DNA of 64,000 nt from Veillonellales bacterium (GTDB lineage: Bacteria > Bacillota > Negativicutes > JAAYSF01), in assembly GCA_039680175.1 (NCBI GenBank), contig JBDKTO010000051.1, forward strand, positions 1-64,000, read 5' to 3'. A program made the position numbers and the translations under genes. Below, piece by piece: positions 52,879 through 61,866 of the stretch. A model generated the notes under the pieces. The model was not told the DNA's origin, did not search any database, and worked only from the letters and a program-made list of their open reading frames with translations. The first letter of the stretch is position 1. Each line of letters begins with the position of its first letter.

Positions 52879-52922
52879 AAAGCTGTCTCATGATAAGTTT
52901 TTCCTATCTGAGATAGCTTTTT
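52879..52922 (+). terminator. Terminator after yfcE-like gene
   Basis: AGCTGTCTCA pairs with TGAGATAGCT (one G-T pair), followed by six T. Confidence 0.85.
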
Positions 52923-52998
52923 TAGCAGGTAAAATTTAAGTTATGCCGAAAGGATCATTTATTCAGATATGATTGGACTCATTTATAAGGAGTACGAC

Positions 52999-53358
52999 AT
53001 GGTGTGTATTGCTCAATTGAGACAGGATATCATGAAGATTAATAATGCAATTAATACGAAAATGTATGGCAGAGGTCTTATTCGGCAGAAAGTTTGTTTT
53101 TTGGAAGAAGAGAATATAATCTTAATCATTGCCAACAATCAAAGGGTGCCTGCGTTGGCGGCATTAGACAGTAAAGATCGTACAGCGACCCGACTGTTTG
53201 ATATGACATTACTTAAAGAGTTTTCGGAAAGATTGAAGGAAGAACTTTCTATTACACTTGGATTATCGATAAAATGTATTTTAAAAGACTACGATCCGGT
53301 TTGTGAATTAGCAGTTACAACAATTGTTTTAGAAAAGAGGATAATTGATAAAAAATAA
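52999..53358 (+). CDS. DUF2294 family protein
   Basis: The protein is about 119 aa. LRQDIMKINNAINTKMYGRG at the start and LKEELSITLGLSIKCILKDY with DP in the last third match the DUF2294 family (about 115-120 aa), of unknown function. ATG 52999 follows AAGGAG at 6 nt; the upstream ATG 52969 lacks an SD. It stands alone before the catabolic cluster. Confidence 0.7.
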   Translation: MVCIAQLRQDIMKINNAINTKMYGRGLIRQKVCFLEEENIILIIANNQRVPALAALDSKDRTATRLFDMTLLKEFSERLKEELSITLGLSIKCILKDYDPVCELAVTTIVLEKRIIDKK

Positions 53359-53466
53359 TAAAATGAGTAATATTTGTGCAGGAAAAAAGCAGATTGTATC
53401 GAAATACTACTCATCAAAGATGAGCTAAATAAATAGGTGGGCCGAAAGAACTCGTTTTGAGTGCTT
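53359..53466 (+). promoter_or_regulatory. Regulatory region A of the B12 mutase cluster
   Basis: TAAAAT (53359-53364) is a candidate -10 box, followed by TTTGTGCAGGAAAAAA (53373-53388), also seen at 56512-56527. The palindrome CTCATCAAAGATGAG (53410-53424) recurs before the other units of this cluster. A smaller ACTC/GAGT repeat lies about 53450-53462. Confidence 0.55.
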
Positions 53467-53550
53467 AAAAGCTACCAGTATGAACGCAAGCGGTTCGAAA
53501 TGCAGATTTTAAAATGCATTCCGGCAAGAGCGTTTTACTGGTAGCTTTTT
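53467..53550 (+). terminator. Nested hairpin attenuator before the NIF3-like gene
   Basis: Outer stem AAAAGCTACCAGTA (53467-53480) with TACTGGTAGCTTTT (53536-53549) and a run of T. Inside are AACGC/GCGTT and AATGCA/TGCATT (53499-53504 with 53515-53520). The 55-nt structured interior is larger than a plain terminator loop, so a leader RNA or small mobile hairpin is possible. Confidence 0.6.
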
Positions 53551-53579
53551 GTCTTACTTGGCTTAAAGGAAGGTGATAA

Positions 53580-54653
53580 GTGAAAAGGGCTGAAAGGAAT
53601 ACTAATGTTTTTATTACAGAGGGGGATGAAGTGGTGGAAACAAACGGGAGGACAAAGGTAAAAGATGTATTAACAGTGCTTGATAAAATTACCGGTGGCA
53701 GATGTGTGAAAAATCTAAGTGATATTTTTGAAGGGAAAAACCCTTTTGTCGTAGTAAAGTCTTCCAATATTCCTGGTAAGCAATGTATGGAAACCCCAGG
53801 TTTTGTCTGCGGTAATTTGGAAGCACCGGTACACAAAATTGCTGTGACCATGACATTGACGGAGTGTAATATTGAATTGGCCGGGGCTATCGGTATTGAT
53901 GTTATTATTGCGCACCATCCGATTGTGGAGGCGGCTAATTCCGGGGGAGTGACTTTGCGAAATTATTTGGCTCTTTATGGAATCTCAGTGTTTGAACTTC
54001 ATGAGGCATTTCATGGTCTGCACCCCGGGATTGCATTGCTTCACGGACACAAGGCATTTCGGGTAGATATTGCCTATGGCGGTATACCGGGAAATATTTT
54101 ATATGTGGGGAAAGCCTTGGAAGAGGTAGATACTTTAGGAGATATTTTAGAGCGACTGGATACCTTTATGGGGCTTGAAGAGGAGAATAAGGTCTTGATT
54201 GCGGAGAGATCATGCCGGGGCTGCGATTGCATTAGCGAAACGAATGTTGCTACAGGCGGAAAAATATTGCTGGGTACCCGTAAGGATAAGGTGGACACTA
54301 TTATTCATATTTTTCCGCACACTGGGTTTAGCCCTAAACATCTTGAACAGGTGAAAAAAGAGCATCCTGAGGCCGACACTGTATTGGCGTCCATCAGCCG
54401 CGTCCGACCCGACAGTGAGCTAGTGGAAAAAGCGAAAGAATTAAAAATGAATTTTATTGTAGGGAATTCTCATGCCATGGAAATTTTGGAAAATGGGCTG
54501 CCGTTGGCGAAAGCGATTGAAAAACAGCTTCCTGATGTAGAAGTGGTCCTGTTTAGAGAGCGTATTACCTCAACTCCTTTAGCGATGGCAGGAACAAAAG
54601 CAGTGCGAGAATACGCCGCCGACATTGCGGAACGGTTTCTTCAACCAAAGTAG
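53580..54653 (+). CDS. NIF3/DUF34-like metal-binding protein
   Basis: The protein is 357 aa. The dinuclear metal motifs of NIF3 are visible: IIAHHPIVEAAN near residue 112, HIFPHTGFSP and IVGNSHAMEILENGLPLAKA later. The KVKDVLTVLDKITGG start is typical. GTG 53580 follows AAGGAAGG; GTG 53631 or 53634 after GAGGGGG are alternatives. It is longer than some family members. It is the first gene of the catabolic cluster; what it acts on is unknown. Confidence 0.8.
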   Translation: MKRAERNTNVFITEGDEVVETNGRTKVKDVLTVLDKITGGRCVKNLSDIFEGKNPFVVVKSSNIPGKQCMETPGFVCGNLEAPVHKIAVTMTLTECNIELAGAIGIDVIIAHHPIVEAANSGGVTLRNYLALYGISVFELHEAFHGLHPGIALLHGHKAFRVDIAYGGIPGNILYVGKALEEVDTLGDILERLDTFMGLEEENKVLIAERSCRGCDCISETNVATGGKILLGTRKDKVDTIIHIFPHTGFSPKHLEQVKKEHPEADTVLASISRVRPDSELVEKAKELKMNFIVGNSHAMEILENGLPLAKAIEKQLPDVEVVLFRERITSTPLAMAGTKAVREYAADIAERFLQPK

Positions 54654-54677
54654 TGAAATATAACGGAGGTATGAACG

Positions 54678-55778
54678 ATGAGTGAGAATAACAATGCCGA
54701 AACTGTAAAAAAGGCTTCGCTGAAAAGAGAAATGAAGCCCATCGAATATCTAGGGTTTGTATTGGTAGTTTTAGCATTAATCGCACTATTCTATTTTCCT
54801 GCACCGGTCGCCGGCGCGTTTACAGCGGCGGCGGCTAAGGTTAAATCCGTTTGCTTTGATGCGTTTTTAATGAATATTGTTGGGTGGGCAATTATTTGCG
54901 GTGTTATTTTAGGACGATTAATGGAACGGGCCGGTTTTACCGATGCGTTAATTCGGATATTTGTTCCTATTACCCAGCGAATTGGCGTGAATCCCGCGGT
55001 TGTGGTACCCGCTATTTATCACATTATAGGGGATATTAATGCCGCGGGCAGAATAGCCGGGCCGACGGTGAAAAAAGCTGGGGCGACTAGAGATGAACAG
55101 AAAATTGCAATCGCGACAATGGTTCAGTCACAACAGTCATTTTCTACATTTATGCTGGGCCTTGTCGCCCTCACATTAGCGAACATCAATCCGTTTCCCC
55201 TGATTATTATTGCGATCTTTCTGCCGATTGTCGTTGTGCCGTTTATTCTTAAAAACACAATTTGGCGGGATACGAAAGGCGTTCCGTTGAGTGAACTGCC
55301 GCGATTTACTCCTGAGACGCCATGGATGAGTGTTTTATTCGGAGCGGCAAAAGAGGGGGCCGAGGTTCTGTTCCTGATTGTTATACCGGCTGCTGCTGCG
55401 GTGTTTGCTATTATCGGCGCCTTGGAATACGCCGGGATATGGCAGGTGATTCAAGGGTGGATCACGGTAGCTTTAAATGCGATTTCCGTTGATGTCGAAA
55501 CCGGGACAGTCACCATTCTAGCCGCGCCAACTTTGGCTATGGGCATGCTGACAAAGACGGCGGCGACGATTCCGCCTAAAATGGTGGTTGGTTCGTTTGT
55601 CTTGGCGGCTTCGGGATTTCCGATTGGAGTAATGTTGGGGCAGATCCCCATGATTTGGAAGGGAGTATCCGATTTGACGGAAGCGGAAGCGGCGAAAGCC
55701 GCCTGTTTAGGTATTGGAATGCGGATTATTACTGCATGGCTGGTGGCCGAGTTTTTAACGCCTTTCATCATGAGGTAG
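54678..55778 (+). CDS. Nucleoside-recognition (Gate) domain membrane transporter
   Basis: The protein is 366 aa with about nine hydrophobic helices. VGWAIICGVILGRLMERAGF and the Gate-type YHIIGDINAAGRIAGPTVKK lie in the first half; the C-terminal half repeats the fold. SD CGGAGG. It is 24 nt after the NIF3-like gene and likely co-transcribed. The substrate is unknown; context suggests an amino acid or related amine. Confidence 0.75.
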   Translation: MSENNNAETVKKASLKREMKPIEYLGFVLVVLALIALFYFPAPVAGAFTAAAAKVKSVCFDAFLMNIVGWAIICGVILGRLMERAGFTDALIRIFVPITQRIGVNPAVVVPAIYHIIGDINAAGRIAGPTVKKAGATRDEQKIAIATMVQSQQSFSTFMLGLVALTLANINPFPLIIIAIFLPIVVVPFILKNTIWRDTKGVPLSELPRFTPETPWMSVLFGAAKEGAEVLFLIVIPAAAAVFAIIGALEYAGIWQVIQGWITVALNAISVDVETGTVTILAAPTLAMGMLTKTAATIPPKMVVGSFVLAASGFPIGVMLGQIPMIWKGVSDLTEAEAAKAACLGIGMRIITAWLVAEFLTPFIMR

Positions 55779-55783
55779 ATAGT

Positions 55784-55818
55784 AACTATGGCAGGGGTAT
55801 AGCCCCGGATTCATAGTT
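55784..55818. terminator. Hairpin between convergent genes
   Basis: AACTATG (55784-55790) pairs with CATAGTT (55812-55818), with an inner GGGG/CCCC pair. No strong T run, so termination is likely weak or factor-assisted. Confidence 0.55.
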
Positions 55819-55833
55819 GACGTACGGAATTTA

Positions 55834-56280
55834 TTAGCAAGGAATCTTAATCAAGTAGTTGCCGCGGGATGTCCAATCAATGGCAACATCGGGACGAAGC
55901 AGGGGAATCTCGGTGGGCATCCCGCCATCGGCAGCGACTGCAAGGGACAGATAGTAGGCAAGTTGTCCTTGGTCAAGAATTACATTTGTTTCCAATGCAA
56001 CGGTTAGTTCTTTTAGCTGATTTTCTTCCAGCGACAAGGGCGCTGATTCAGCAGCCTCTAACGGACCAAGCCCTGCCGGAAGATCATCTAAAGCATATTG
56101 TTTTGTGCGGCCAAAGCCGGCAATCCGTTTACCTGGTAAAATGAAATCGTTCAGATTATACTGATCCCGGCCGGAGGTTTCGGGGATAACCTGCCCGTTG
56201 TTTACCAGAGCAACTGAAAAATAGTCACCGTTGTTGACCTCAAGCTGATGTTCCGTTTTGATTTCCATGGACAGACGCAT
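55834..56280 (-). CDS. Hypothetical protein, 148 aa
   Basis: ATG at 56280 has a near-perfect SD (AGGAGGG, 7-nt spacing), so I take it as real. The protein is acidic to neutral, with NNGDYFSVALVNNGQVIPET at the start and TEIPLLRPDVAIDWTSRGNY near the end. I recognise no family, signal peptide or membrane helix. It is the only leftward gene in the 53-64 kb cluster and converges on the transporter. Confidence 0.65.
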   Translation of the reverse strand: MRLSMEIKTEHQLEVNNGDYFSVALVNNGQVIPETSGRDQYNLNDFILPGKRIAGFGRTKQYALDDLPAGLGPLEAAESAPLSLEENQLKELTVALETNVILDQGQLAYYLSLAVAADGGMPTEIPLLRPDVAIDWTSRGNYLIKIPC

Positions 56281-56629
56281 TAGTTTTCCCTCCTAATACT
56301 TTCTCGCGTTTTCTCGTATCAAAATATGCAAGAATGTTAAAAGTGTGAGTATCCTTACTTGTGGGGGAGGAAAAAATTAGTGCGGGTCGAAAATGATTAG
56401 AGACTTGTGCATTGATGCCCAGATAGGCTCAGGCGGATATATTCTGCAGTTAGTTGCTACGGTTTTTCTGATGATCACAAAATTGTTAAAATATTTTTAA
56501 TATAATGTTATTTTGTGCAGGAAAAAAAGAAGAACCAGCGAAGTAGTACTCATCATAAATGAGCGATGAGACGTACTCAATTTCATGAGCGCTATAATGT
56601 CTCATTGAAGTAAAAAGGAGGAGGATATT
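56281..56629 (+). promoter_or_regulatory. Regulatory region B (349 nt) before the FAD oxidoreductase
   Basis: The left part holds the leftward promoter of the hypothetical gene. The right part has TATAAT (56501-56506) followed by TTTGTGCAGGAAAAAA (56512-56527). Then come palindromes CTCATCATAAATGAG (56549-56563) and CTCAATTTCATGAG (56576-56589). GAGAC/GTCTC repeats flank the second. No gene is seen in this stretch. Confidence 0.55.
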
Positions 56630-57970
56630 ATGGCTAAAAAAGTAGTAATTGTTGGTGGGGGATGGGCAGGCTGCGGCGCCGCATTAGCGGCTCGGAAAGC
56701 AGGCTGCGATGTAGAATTATTTGAGCGGGCAGATATGCTGCTTGGTACCGGACTGGTTGGCGGGATTATGCGCAATAATGGACGGTTCACCGTTGCCGAG
56801 GAAATGCTTGCTATGGGTGGCGGCGATCTGTTTACCATTACGGATGAAAATGCCCGTCACAGAAACATTGATTTTCCCGGGCATAAGCATGCATCGCTTT
56901 ACGATGTATGTACCATTGAACCCGCTGTGCGCAAGGCACTGCTGGCTGCCGGGGTAAAGGTTCATCTTAAGGCCCGTGTTAAGGATGCTATTGTGGAAGA
57001 TGGTAAGATTGTAAAGGTTATCGCTGATGTATTCCATAGTGGTGAAGTGATTGAAGCCACGGGTGACGCTTTCGTCGATGTCTCTGGTACTGCCGGTCCC
57101 CAAGTCAATTGTATGAAGCATGGTAATGGCTGCGCCATGTGTATCTATCGCTGCCCGACCTTTGGTCCCCGCTTCAGCATTGCCGCCAAAGCCGGCATTA
57201 AAGAGATGATCGGTGAAAAAGCGGACGGTAGTTTTGGTGCTATGAGCGGTTCATGCAAACTTCACAAAGATTCCTTAGCACCCGCGGTGAGAGAGGAGCT
57301 GGATAAGACTGGCGTTTGCGTCATTCCGGTGCCTAAGAATCTCCAGAAAAGCATGTCGGATCTTGCGCAAAAAGCCTGTCAACAATATGCGCTGAAGGAG
57401 TTTGCTGAGAATATTGTTTTACTGGATACCGGCCACGCAAAACTGATGTCTGCTTATTATCCAATTGAAATGCTTCGCCAGATCCCTGGTTGTGAGAATG
57501 CCCGTTTTGAGGATCCCTATTCCGGCGGCATTGGCAACTCCATGCGTTATTTCGGAATGCTGCCCCGCGACAATGCTCTCAAGGTAGAAGGACTGAAAAA
57601 TGTCTTTTGCGGCGGAGAAAAAGCCGGGTTGTTGGTAGGCCATACCGAAGCAATTATTACGGGAACTCTTGCTGGTCATAATGCTGCAAGATGCGCATTG
57701 AGGCTGGATATGATCGAGATTCCCCGGAGTCTGGCCTGCGGCGAAGGCATAGCTCATGTAAAAGAAAGAATGCAGACGAAAGAAGGGTTAACTAAGAAAT
57801 ATACCTTCTCAGGTTCGGTGCTATTTGATCATATGAGGAGCAAAGATTTGTATACCACTAACGTTCAAAAAATTAAGGAAAACGTTAAGAACGCCAATAT
57901 GATAGACTTTTTCGCAAAGAATCTTACGGGTTATCGTTCGGAAGCGGCTGCAACTAGAACGGATCAATAA
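56630..57970 (+). CDS. FAD-dependent oxidoreductase
   Basis: The protein is 446 aa. The Rossmann FAD motif VVIVGGGWAGCGAALAARKA is at the N-terminus, ATGDAFVDVSGTAGPQ in the middle and the second FAD contact NVFCGGEKAGLLVGHTEAII near residue 325. It resembles the FAD-binding part of GidA/MnmG-like and FAD-dependent dehydrogenases, without their RNA-binding C-terminus. The run NGCAMCIYRCPTFG has two Cys that might bind metal or be redox active. SD AGGAGGAGG. Confidence 0.82.
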   Translation: MAKKVVIVGGGWAGCGAALAARKAGCDVELFERADMLLGTGLVGGIMRNNGRFTVAEEMLAMGGGDLFTITDENARHRNIDFPGHKHASLYDVCTIEPAVRKALLAAGVKVHLKARVKDAIVEDGKIVKVIADVFHSGEVIEATGDAFVDVSGTAGPQVNCMKHGNGCAMCIYRCPTFGPRFSIAAKAGIKEMIGEKADGSFGAMSGSCKLHKDSLAPAVREELDKTGVCVIPVPKNLQKSMSDLAQKACQQYALKEFAENIVLLDTGHAKLMSAYYPIEMLRQIPGCENARFEDPYSGGIGNSMRYFGMLPRDNALKVEGLKNVFCGGEKAGLLVGHTEAIITGTLAGHNAARCALRLDMIEIPRSLACGEGIAHVKERMQTKEGLTKKYTFSGSVLFDHMRSKDLYTTNVQKIKENVKNANMIDFFAKNLTGYRSEAAATRTDQ

Positions 57971-58003
57971 GTAGTTGAAGTACATATTTTGTTTTTCCCG
58001 GCA

Positions 58004-58031
58004 AAGGCATAGAGAGGTTACTCTATGCCTT
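58004..58031 (+). terminator. Hairpin after the FAD oxidoreductase
   Basis: AAGGCATAGAG (58004-58014) and CTCTATGCCTT (58021-58031) form a perfect 11-bp stem without a clear T run. Confidence 0.5.
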
Positions 58032-58102
58032 GTCGTGTGAAACATCCGATTTCGAGCGATGCCAGTTTAGTCACTAAATGTTAAATGGGGGAGGATTCTA
58101 CA

Positions 58103-59506
58103 ATGCAACAAGTTGCGACATTGTCACTTGCGGATTGGGTCTTTATGTTTTTTGTAATTGTTACCTTGGGCTGTTTGGCGACACGTCGGGATGCTTTGCT
58201 GCCGACTTCCGTGGGACTGTTAGTGGTTGGGTCGATTCTTAAGGGGAGTATTATTGGTGGACTTATGGTGTCATTTAATGCCATTTTGGCGTCTACTACC
58301 GACTTATTAAATATTATCATTGTCATAGCTATGGTTGTTATGATGACCAAAACAATGGAAGATATGGGTTCAGACCGCCTGATGGTTGCTCCTCTCCGTA
58401 GTTTATTAGGCAATCCCAGTGTTTCTTATTGGGTTATTGGTTTTGCAATGCTAATTCTTTCCTGGTTTATTTGGCCTACGCCGGCTGTTGCCCTATTGGG
58501 TGCGCTTGTTTTGCCTCTGGCGATTGTTGGCGGTTTACCACCTATCATTGCTGGTATGTCGCTATCAATTTTTGGTAAAGGCATCGCTTTGTCAAGTGAC
58601 TTTATTATTCAGGGCACGCCATCCATAACTTCCAAAATGACAGGAATACCGGTTGGTGACATTATGTCCGCCAGTATTCCCGTATGGGCAACGGTTTCTC
58701 TTGTTGCGGCCGTTAGTGCTTTCTATATTGCGCACAAGGCTATAAAAGCCAGCAAAGGCAAAGAAATTGAGAATACTTCCAGCAGCCAAGAAATGGCGAA
58801 AAGGGCTGCTGCCGCTACGGCCACTATTAACGCCAGCCCAATTGGCAGAGTGATGGCATGGATTATCCCGCTGGCCCTGCTGCTGGATGTTTTCTTTATG
58901 TTTAAACTGGGACTGAAAGGCGGCGCGGCGACCGCTCTTGTCGGCGGTACTACGCTGGCTATTACCATGATTAGTGCTTGTTTTCAGTATAAGGACGATG
59001 CTTTCTCCAAAGTGATGAATCATGCCCGTCAAGGCTGGATGTTTGCCGTAAAAGTATTTGGACCGGTTGTAATTATCGCCGGATTCTTTTGGTTAGGCGG
59101 CGATTCACTGAAAGATATCCTAAAGGATAAAAATGTTCAGGGCCTAATGTTTGACTGGGGGTACTTTATTGCCGCCCATGTACCGATTAATACCTTTATG
59201 GTATCTTTAATGGTGACTATTGCCGGCATACTAGCCGCTTTCGACGGCTCCGGCTATGCGGCCATTCCTCTGGGAGCAAGCATAGCTATGGCTCTTGGTA
59301 CGCCAATTGGTGCCGATGTATCTATCCTGGCTTCTCAAGCCCAAATGGCTGCTATTTGGACAGGCGCCACTTTGGTTCCCTGGGGCTTCCTTGCGGTTAC
59401 CGCATCTTTCGCCGGCGTTGACCCGGCTGACTTGGCACGACGCAACATGTGGCCAACCCTGCTGGGCTTGGGCGCGGGTGTTATCGTCACCACGTTTCTG
59501 GCGTAA
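58103..59506 (+). CDS. Ion transporter (IT) superfamily-type permease
   Basis: The protein is about 467 aa with 11-12 hydrophobic helices. LSLADWVFMFFVIVTLGCLA is the first. The FDGSGYAAIPLGASIAMALG loop near residue 385 resembles re-entrant segments of IT-superfamily carriers such as GntP, CitM or NhaC-type proteins. Subfamily and substrate are not clear. ATG 58103 follows GGGGGAGG at 8 nt (ATG 58085 lies before this SD). It is probably the second uptake system of the cluster. Confidence 0.75.
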   Translation: MQQVATLSLADWVFMFFVIVTLGCLATRRDALLPTSVGLLVVGSILKGSIIGGLMVSFNAILASTTDLLNIIIVIAMVVMMTKTMEDMGSDRLMVAPLRSLLGNPSVSYWVIGFAMLILSWFIWPTPAVALLGALVLPLAIVGGLPPIIAGMSLSIFGKGIALSSDFIIQGTPSITSKMTGIPVGDIMSASIPVWATVSLVAAVSAFYIAHKAIKASKGKEIENTSSSQEMAKRAAAATATINASPIGRVMAWIIPLALLLDVFFMFKLGLKGGAATALVGGTTLAITMISACFQYKDDAFSKVMNHARQGWMFAVKVFGPVVIIAGFFWLGGDSLKDILKDKNVQGLMFDWGYFIAAHVPINTFMVSLMVTIAGILAAFDGSGYAAIPLGASIAMALGTPIGADVSILASQAQMAAIWTGATLVPWGFLAVTASFAGVDPADLARRNMWPTLLGLGAGVIVTTFLA

Positions 59507-59746
59507 TTTCAAATATGTGGAGACCAAACATACAAATCATCAAAGATGATGAATCTTTTTAAAAATATTGTTAGAAAAATTCGTAAAGGGTTGCAGAAAC
59601 AGCTGGGTTGATTTATACTAATAGTAGGTCATCAAAGATGAGCGATGATCGAGAGCTTAATTGAAAAATCTAATAGGGTCATATTATGGGTTAACACTAC
59701 TCATTAATGGTGAGTTACTAATGGGTGAGATATTGGAGGGAGTATC
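59507..59746 (+). promoter_or_regulatory. Regulatory region C (240 nt) before the B12 mutase operon
   Basis: ATCATCAAAGATGAT (59536-59550) with a following CTTTTT probably ends the transporter transcript. TCATCAAAGATGA (59629-59641) and ACTCATTAATGGTGAGT (59699-59715) match the palindrome seen in regions A and B. TTGCAG (59591-59596) could be a -35 box. No gene seen. Confidence 0.55.
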
Positions 59747-59992
59747 GTGTTAAGATCCTTAAACCAAGTGATGGATGCGCTCGACATAGAGACTTTCTTT
59801 ATCTGCCAAAGTGAACAGGAAGGTAAAAACCTGATGTTGAGTCTGCTGACGAATATGGGCTTTAAAGATATTGATATTGTGTTTGCTCAATATGCAGGCC
59901 CCGGCGCCCGCATTAGGGGCAGGGCCTATGTGCATCGTCCTGCGGATCAATACAGATGGCTGTTTGCCGATACTGGAAAGGAAGGGGAATAA
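59747..59992 (+). CDS. Small protein, 81 aa, companion of the B12 mutase
   Basis: GTG 59747 follows GGAGGG. The protein has an N-terminal helical stretch (LRSLNQVMDALDIETFFICQ) and a C-terminal GPGARIRGRAYVHRP. No family recognised. It ends 2 nt before the mutase start, so the two are translated together. It may be a small mutase subunit or chaperone (inference). Confidence 0.65.
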   Translation: MLRSLNQVMDALDIETFFICQSEQEGKNLMLSLLTNMGFKDIDIVFAQYAGPGARIRGRAYVHRPADQYRWLFADTGKEGE

Positions 59993-59994
59993 GT

Positions 59995-61866
59995 ATGAAA
60001 TGCAAAGTGATGCTTGTTCCTATTGATCCGGTTCATGATATCGGGTTAAAAATGATCGCCAGAGGTTTGATAGAGAAAGGTCATGAAATCATAATGCTGC
60101 CGCCGGATCTAGCGATGGAAGAAATCGTCGAGCAAGTGCTCAGAACAAAAAATGTTGACACACTCTTGATGAGCCGGACGCTGGGCTACGGTGTCGGGGA
60201 ATTATTGGCCCGCTTTATTGATCTTGTCGACTCAACAGGAATTCGGGAAAAAGTCAAGATTGGTATCGGCGGAATGGCCATTAGGCCTGAGCTTGCGGCT
60301 GAATTGGGCTTTGATGCCGGTTTTGGCCCCGGGACAACGGTGGAAGAAACAATATGCTTTGTGGAAGGCCGGGAATATACACCTGATACACTGCGAACTC
60401 AAAAGGTTAAGCAAGACATGACAGCAGGGTATGACTACGCCTATCATAGTACGTTAATCGGCGATGAGCTGCATTCCATTACCGATATGATTCTGGACTG
60501 GGTCGACGATAAGACATCACCAGGCGTCGAGCGGGCTAAAGTACGCGATGAACTTTGGGATATAGAAAGATGGCGCAGCCGCCAAGGTAATCCGGAATTT
60601 GACAAAGTCTATCCTGGCCTATGCGGCGAGATCCCTCGCCGCTACTACCAGACAGGTGAATTACATCCCAAGACTCGACGCTTTACAGTCGATGAAGTGC
60701 AGGCTTTTGAAAGATATCAAAAAGAAACAAAGTCCCGGATGTCAGTAATGAAACTGCAGCATACGCGTAAAAAGCCAATGATATTTAATCAGTACGGTAC
60801 AGGATGTCCTTTTATGGATATCGGTCATGTAATAGCCAGCGAAGCGTGGGGGGCGGATGGTGTAGTTCATTTCGATCCTTCGTGGGGGGCAAGAACGGAA
60901 GGGTTTCTGGACGGGTTTTTAACCCATCAGGAGGATGGAACAGTTATTACCCCGGCGAACCTTAATCGTATTCATGGGGGATTGGAAAAGTCTACATTGT
61001 GGCAGGTTCGGGCGCATCGGGGCCTTAATACCCCGGAGACGGTTGTGCTGGCGGGAAAGATAGGCGCTGATTTGACGAAGATTAACATTTGCTATGGGGC
61101 GCTGGGGGCCGGCACTGATCCGGAACGAATGACTGTCGACGGTTATCATTCAATCTTATATGCCGCAAAGTACAATATGCCTTTTGACGTAGTAACAAAT
61201 GAAGAACTGTGCGGGGTTCCGTCATACAAGGCGTTTGCCGGCATGCTGATTGTCGCTGATCTAGCGAGAAGACTTGGCGCCCGGCCCATTTTACAGCCCC
61301 TTTTCGCTTATTCGCCGGAAGTGATGATTCACGGATATATGGAAGACAACTATATTGATTTCAATGCCGCAAAAGTGTTCGCGTTACGAAGCATTATTAA
61401 TGCACCTATCTGGCCCGGGGCACCAATCGGTTTCTTGACTCATACCGAAGACCGTGTGCAGTCGGCGATGACGACGGCACTGCATACTTGTCTGGGTTCA
61501 TCACTAGGTGTTGATGCTGTCTCTATTGCTTCTACTGACGAGGCATATTCCGGCGGGCCGATTACCATTCCGGCCAAAATAGACACACTGCGTGCGGTCG
61601 CGGAAAGTCTTCGTTTCATGGGCCAGGCCCATATTAGAGAGACAGAACAGGCTCAGGTATATGCCGATCGCATGGTAGAGGGTATAAGCCACGTACTCTC
61701 CGACATCATCCATTGTGGTGATTTTGTTACCGCCATTCATGCGGGCCTCCTGGGAAGTAGAGAAGAAGGAGCATATCCGGGACGAACCGGTAAAGGTACA
61801 GTAACAATAAAGAAAGGGGTGTATGAATATGACAGATCCTTATGCGGCAGGGAAGCTTGTCAGTAA
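59995..61866 (+). CDS. Cobalamin-dependent carbon-skeleton mutase, glutamate mutase-like, fused B12 and TIM-barrel domains
   Basis: The protein is about 623 aa. Residues 1-130 form a B12-binding domain: DPVHDIG near residue 11 with His14 as the likely cobalt ligand (the usual D-x-H-x-x-G, with Asp one place further away), SRTLGYG and GIGGMAIRP. Residues about 200-610 resemble the catalytic barrel of glutamate mutase epsilon subunit (NQYGTGCPFMDIGHVIASEA, GGLEKSTLW). In glutamate mutase these are separate proteins with the B12 unit apart. ATG 59995 follows GGAAGGGG. The next gene starts inside its 3' end (38-nt overlap). Substrate unknown. Confidence 0.85.
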   Translation: MKCKVMLVPIDPVHDIGLKMIARGLIEKGHEIIMLPPDLAMEEIVEQVLRTKNVDTLLMSRTLGYGVGELLARFIDLVDSTGIREKVKIGIGGMAIRPELAAELGFDAGFGPGTTVEETICFVEGREYTPDTLRTQKVKQDMTAGYDYAYHSTLIGDELHSITDMILDWVDDKTSPGVERAKVRDELWDIERWRSRQGNPEFDKVYPGLCGEIPRRYYQTGELHPKTRRFTVDEVQAFERYQKETKSRMSVMKLQHTRKKPMIFNQYGTGCPFMDIGHVIASEAWGADGVVHFDPSWGARTEGFLDGFLTHQEDGTVITPANLNRIHGGLEKSTLWQVRAHRGLNTPETVVLAGKIGADLTKINICYGALGAGTDPERMTVDGYHSILYAAKYNMPFDVVTNEELCGVPSYKAFAGMLIVADLARRLGARPILQPLFAYSPEVMIHGYMEDNYIDFNAAKVFALRSIINAPIWPGAPIGFLTHTEDRVQSAMTTALHTCLGSSLGVDAVSIASTDEAYSGGPITIPAKIDTLRAVAESLRFMGQAHIRETEQAQVYADRMVEGISHVLSDIIHCGDFVTAIHAGLLGSREEGAYPGRTGKGTVTIKKGVYEYDRSLCGREACQ

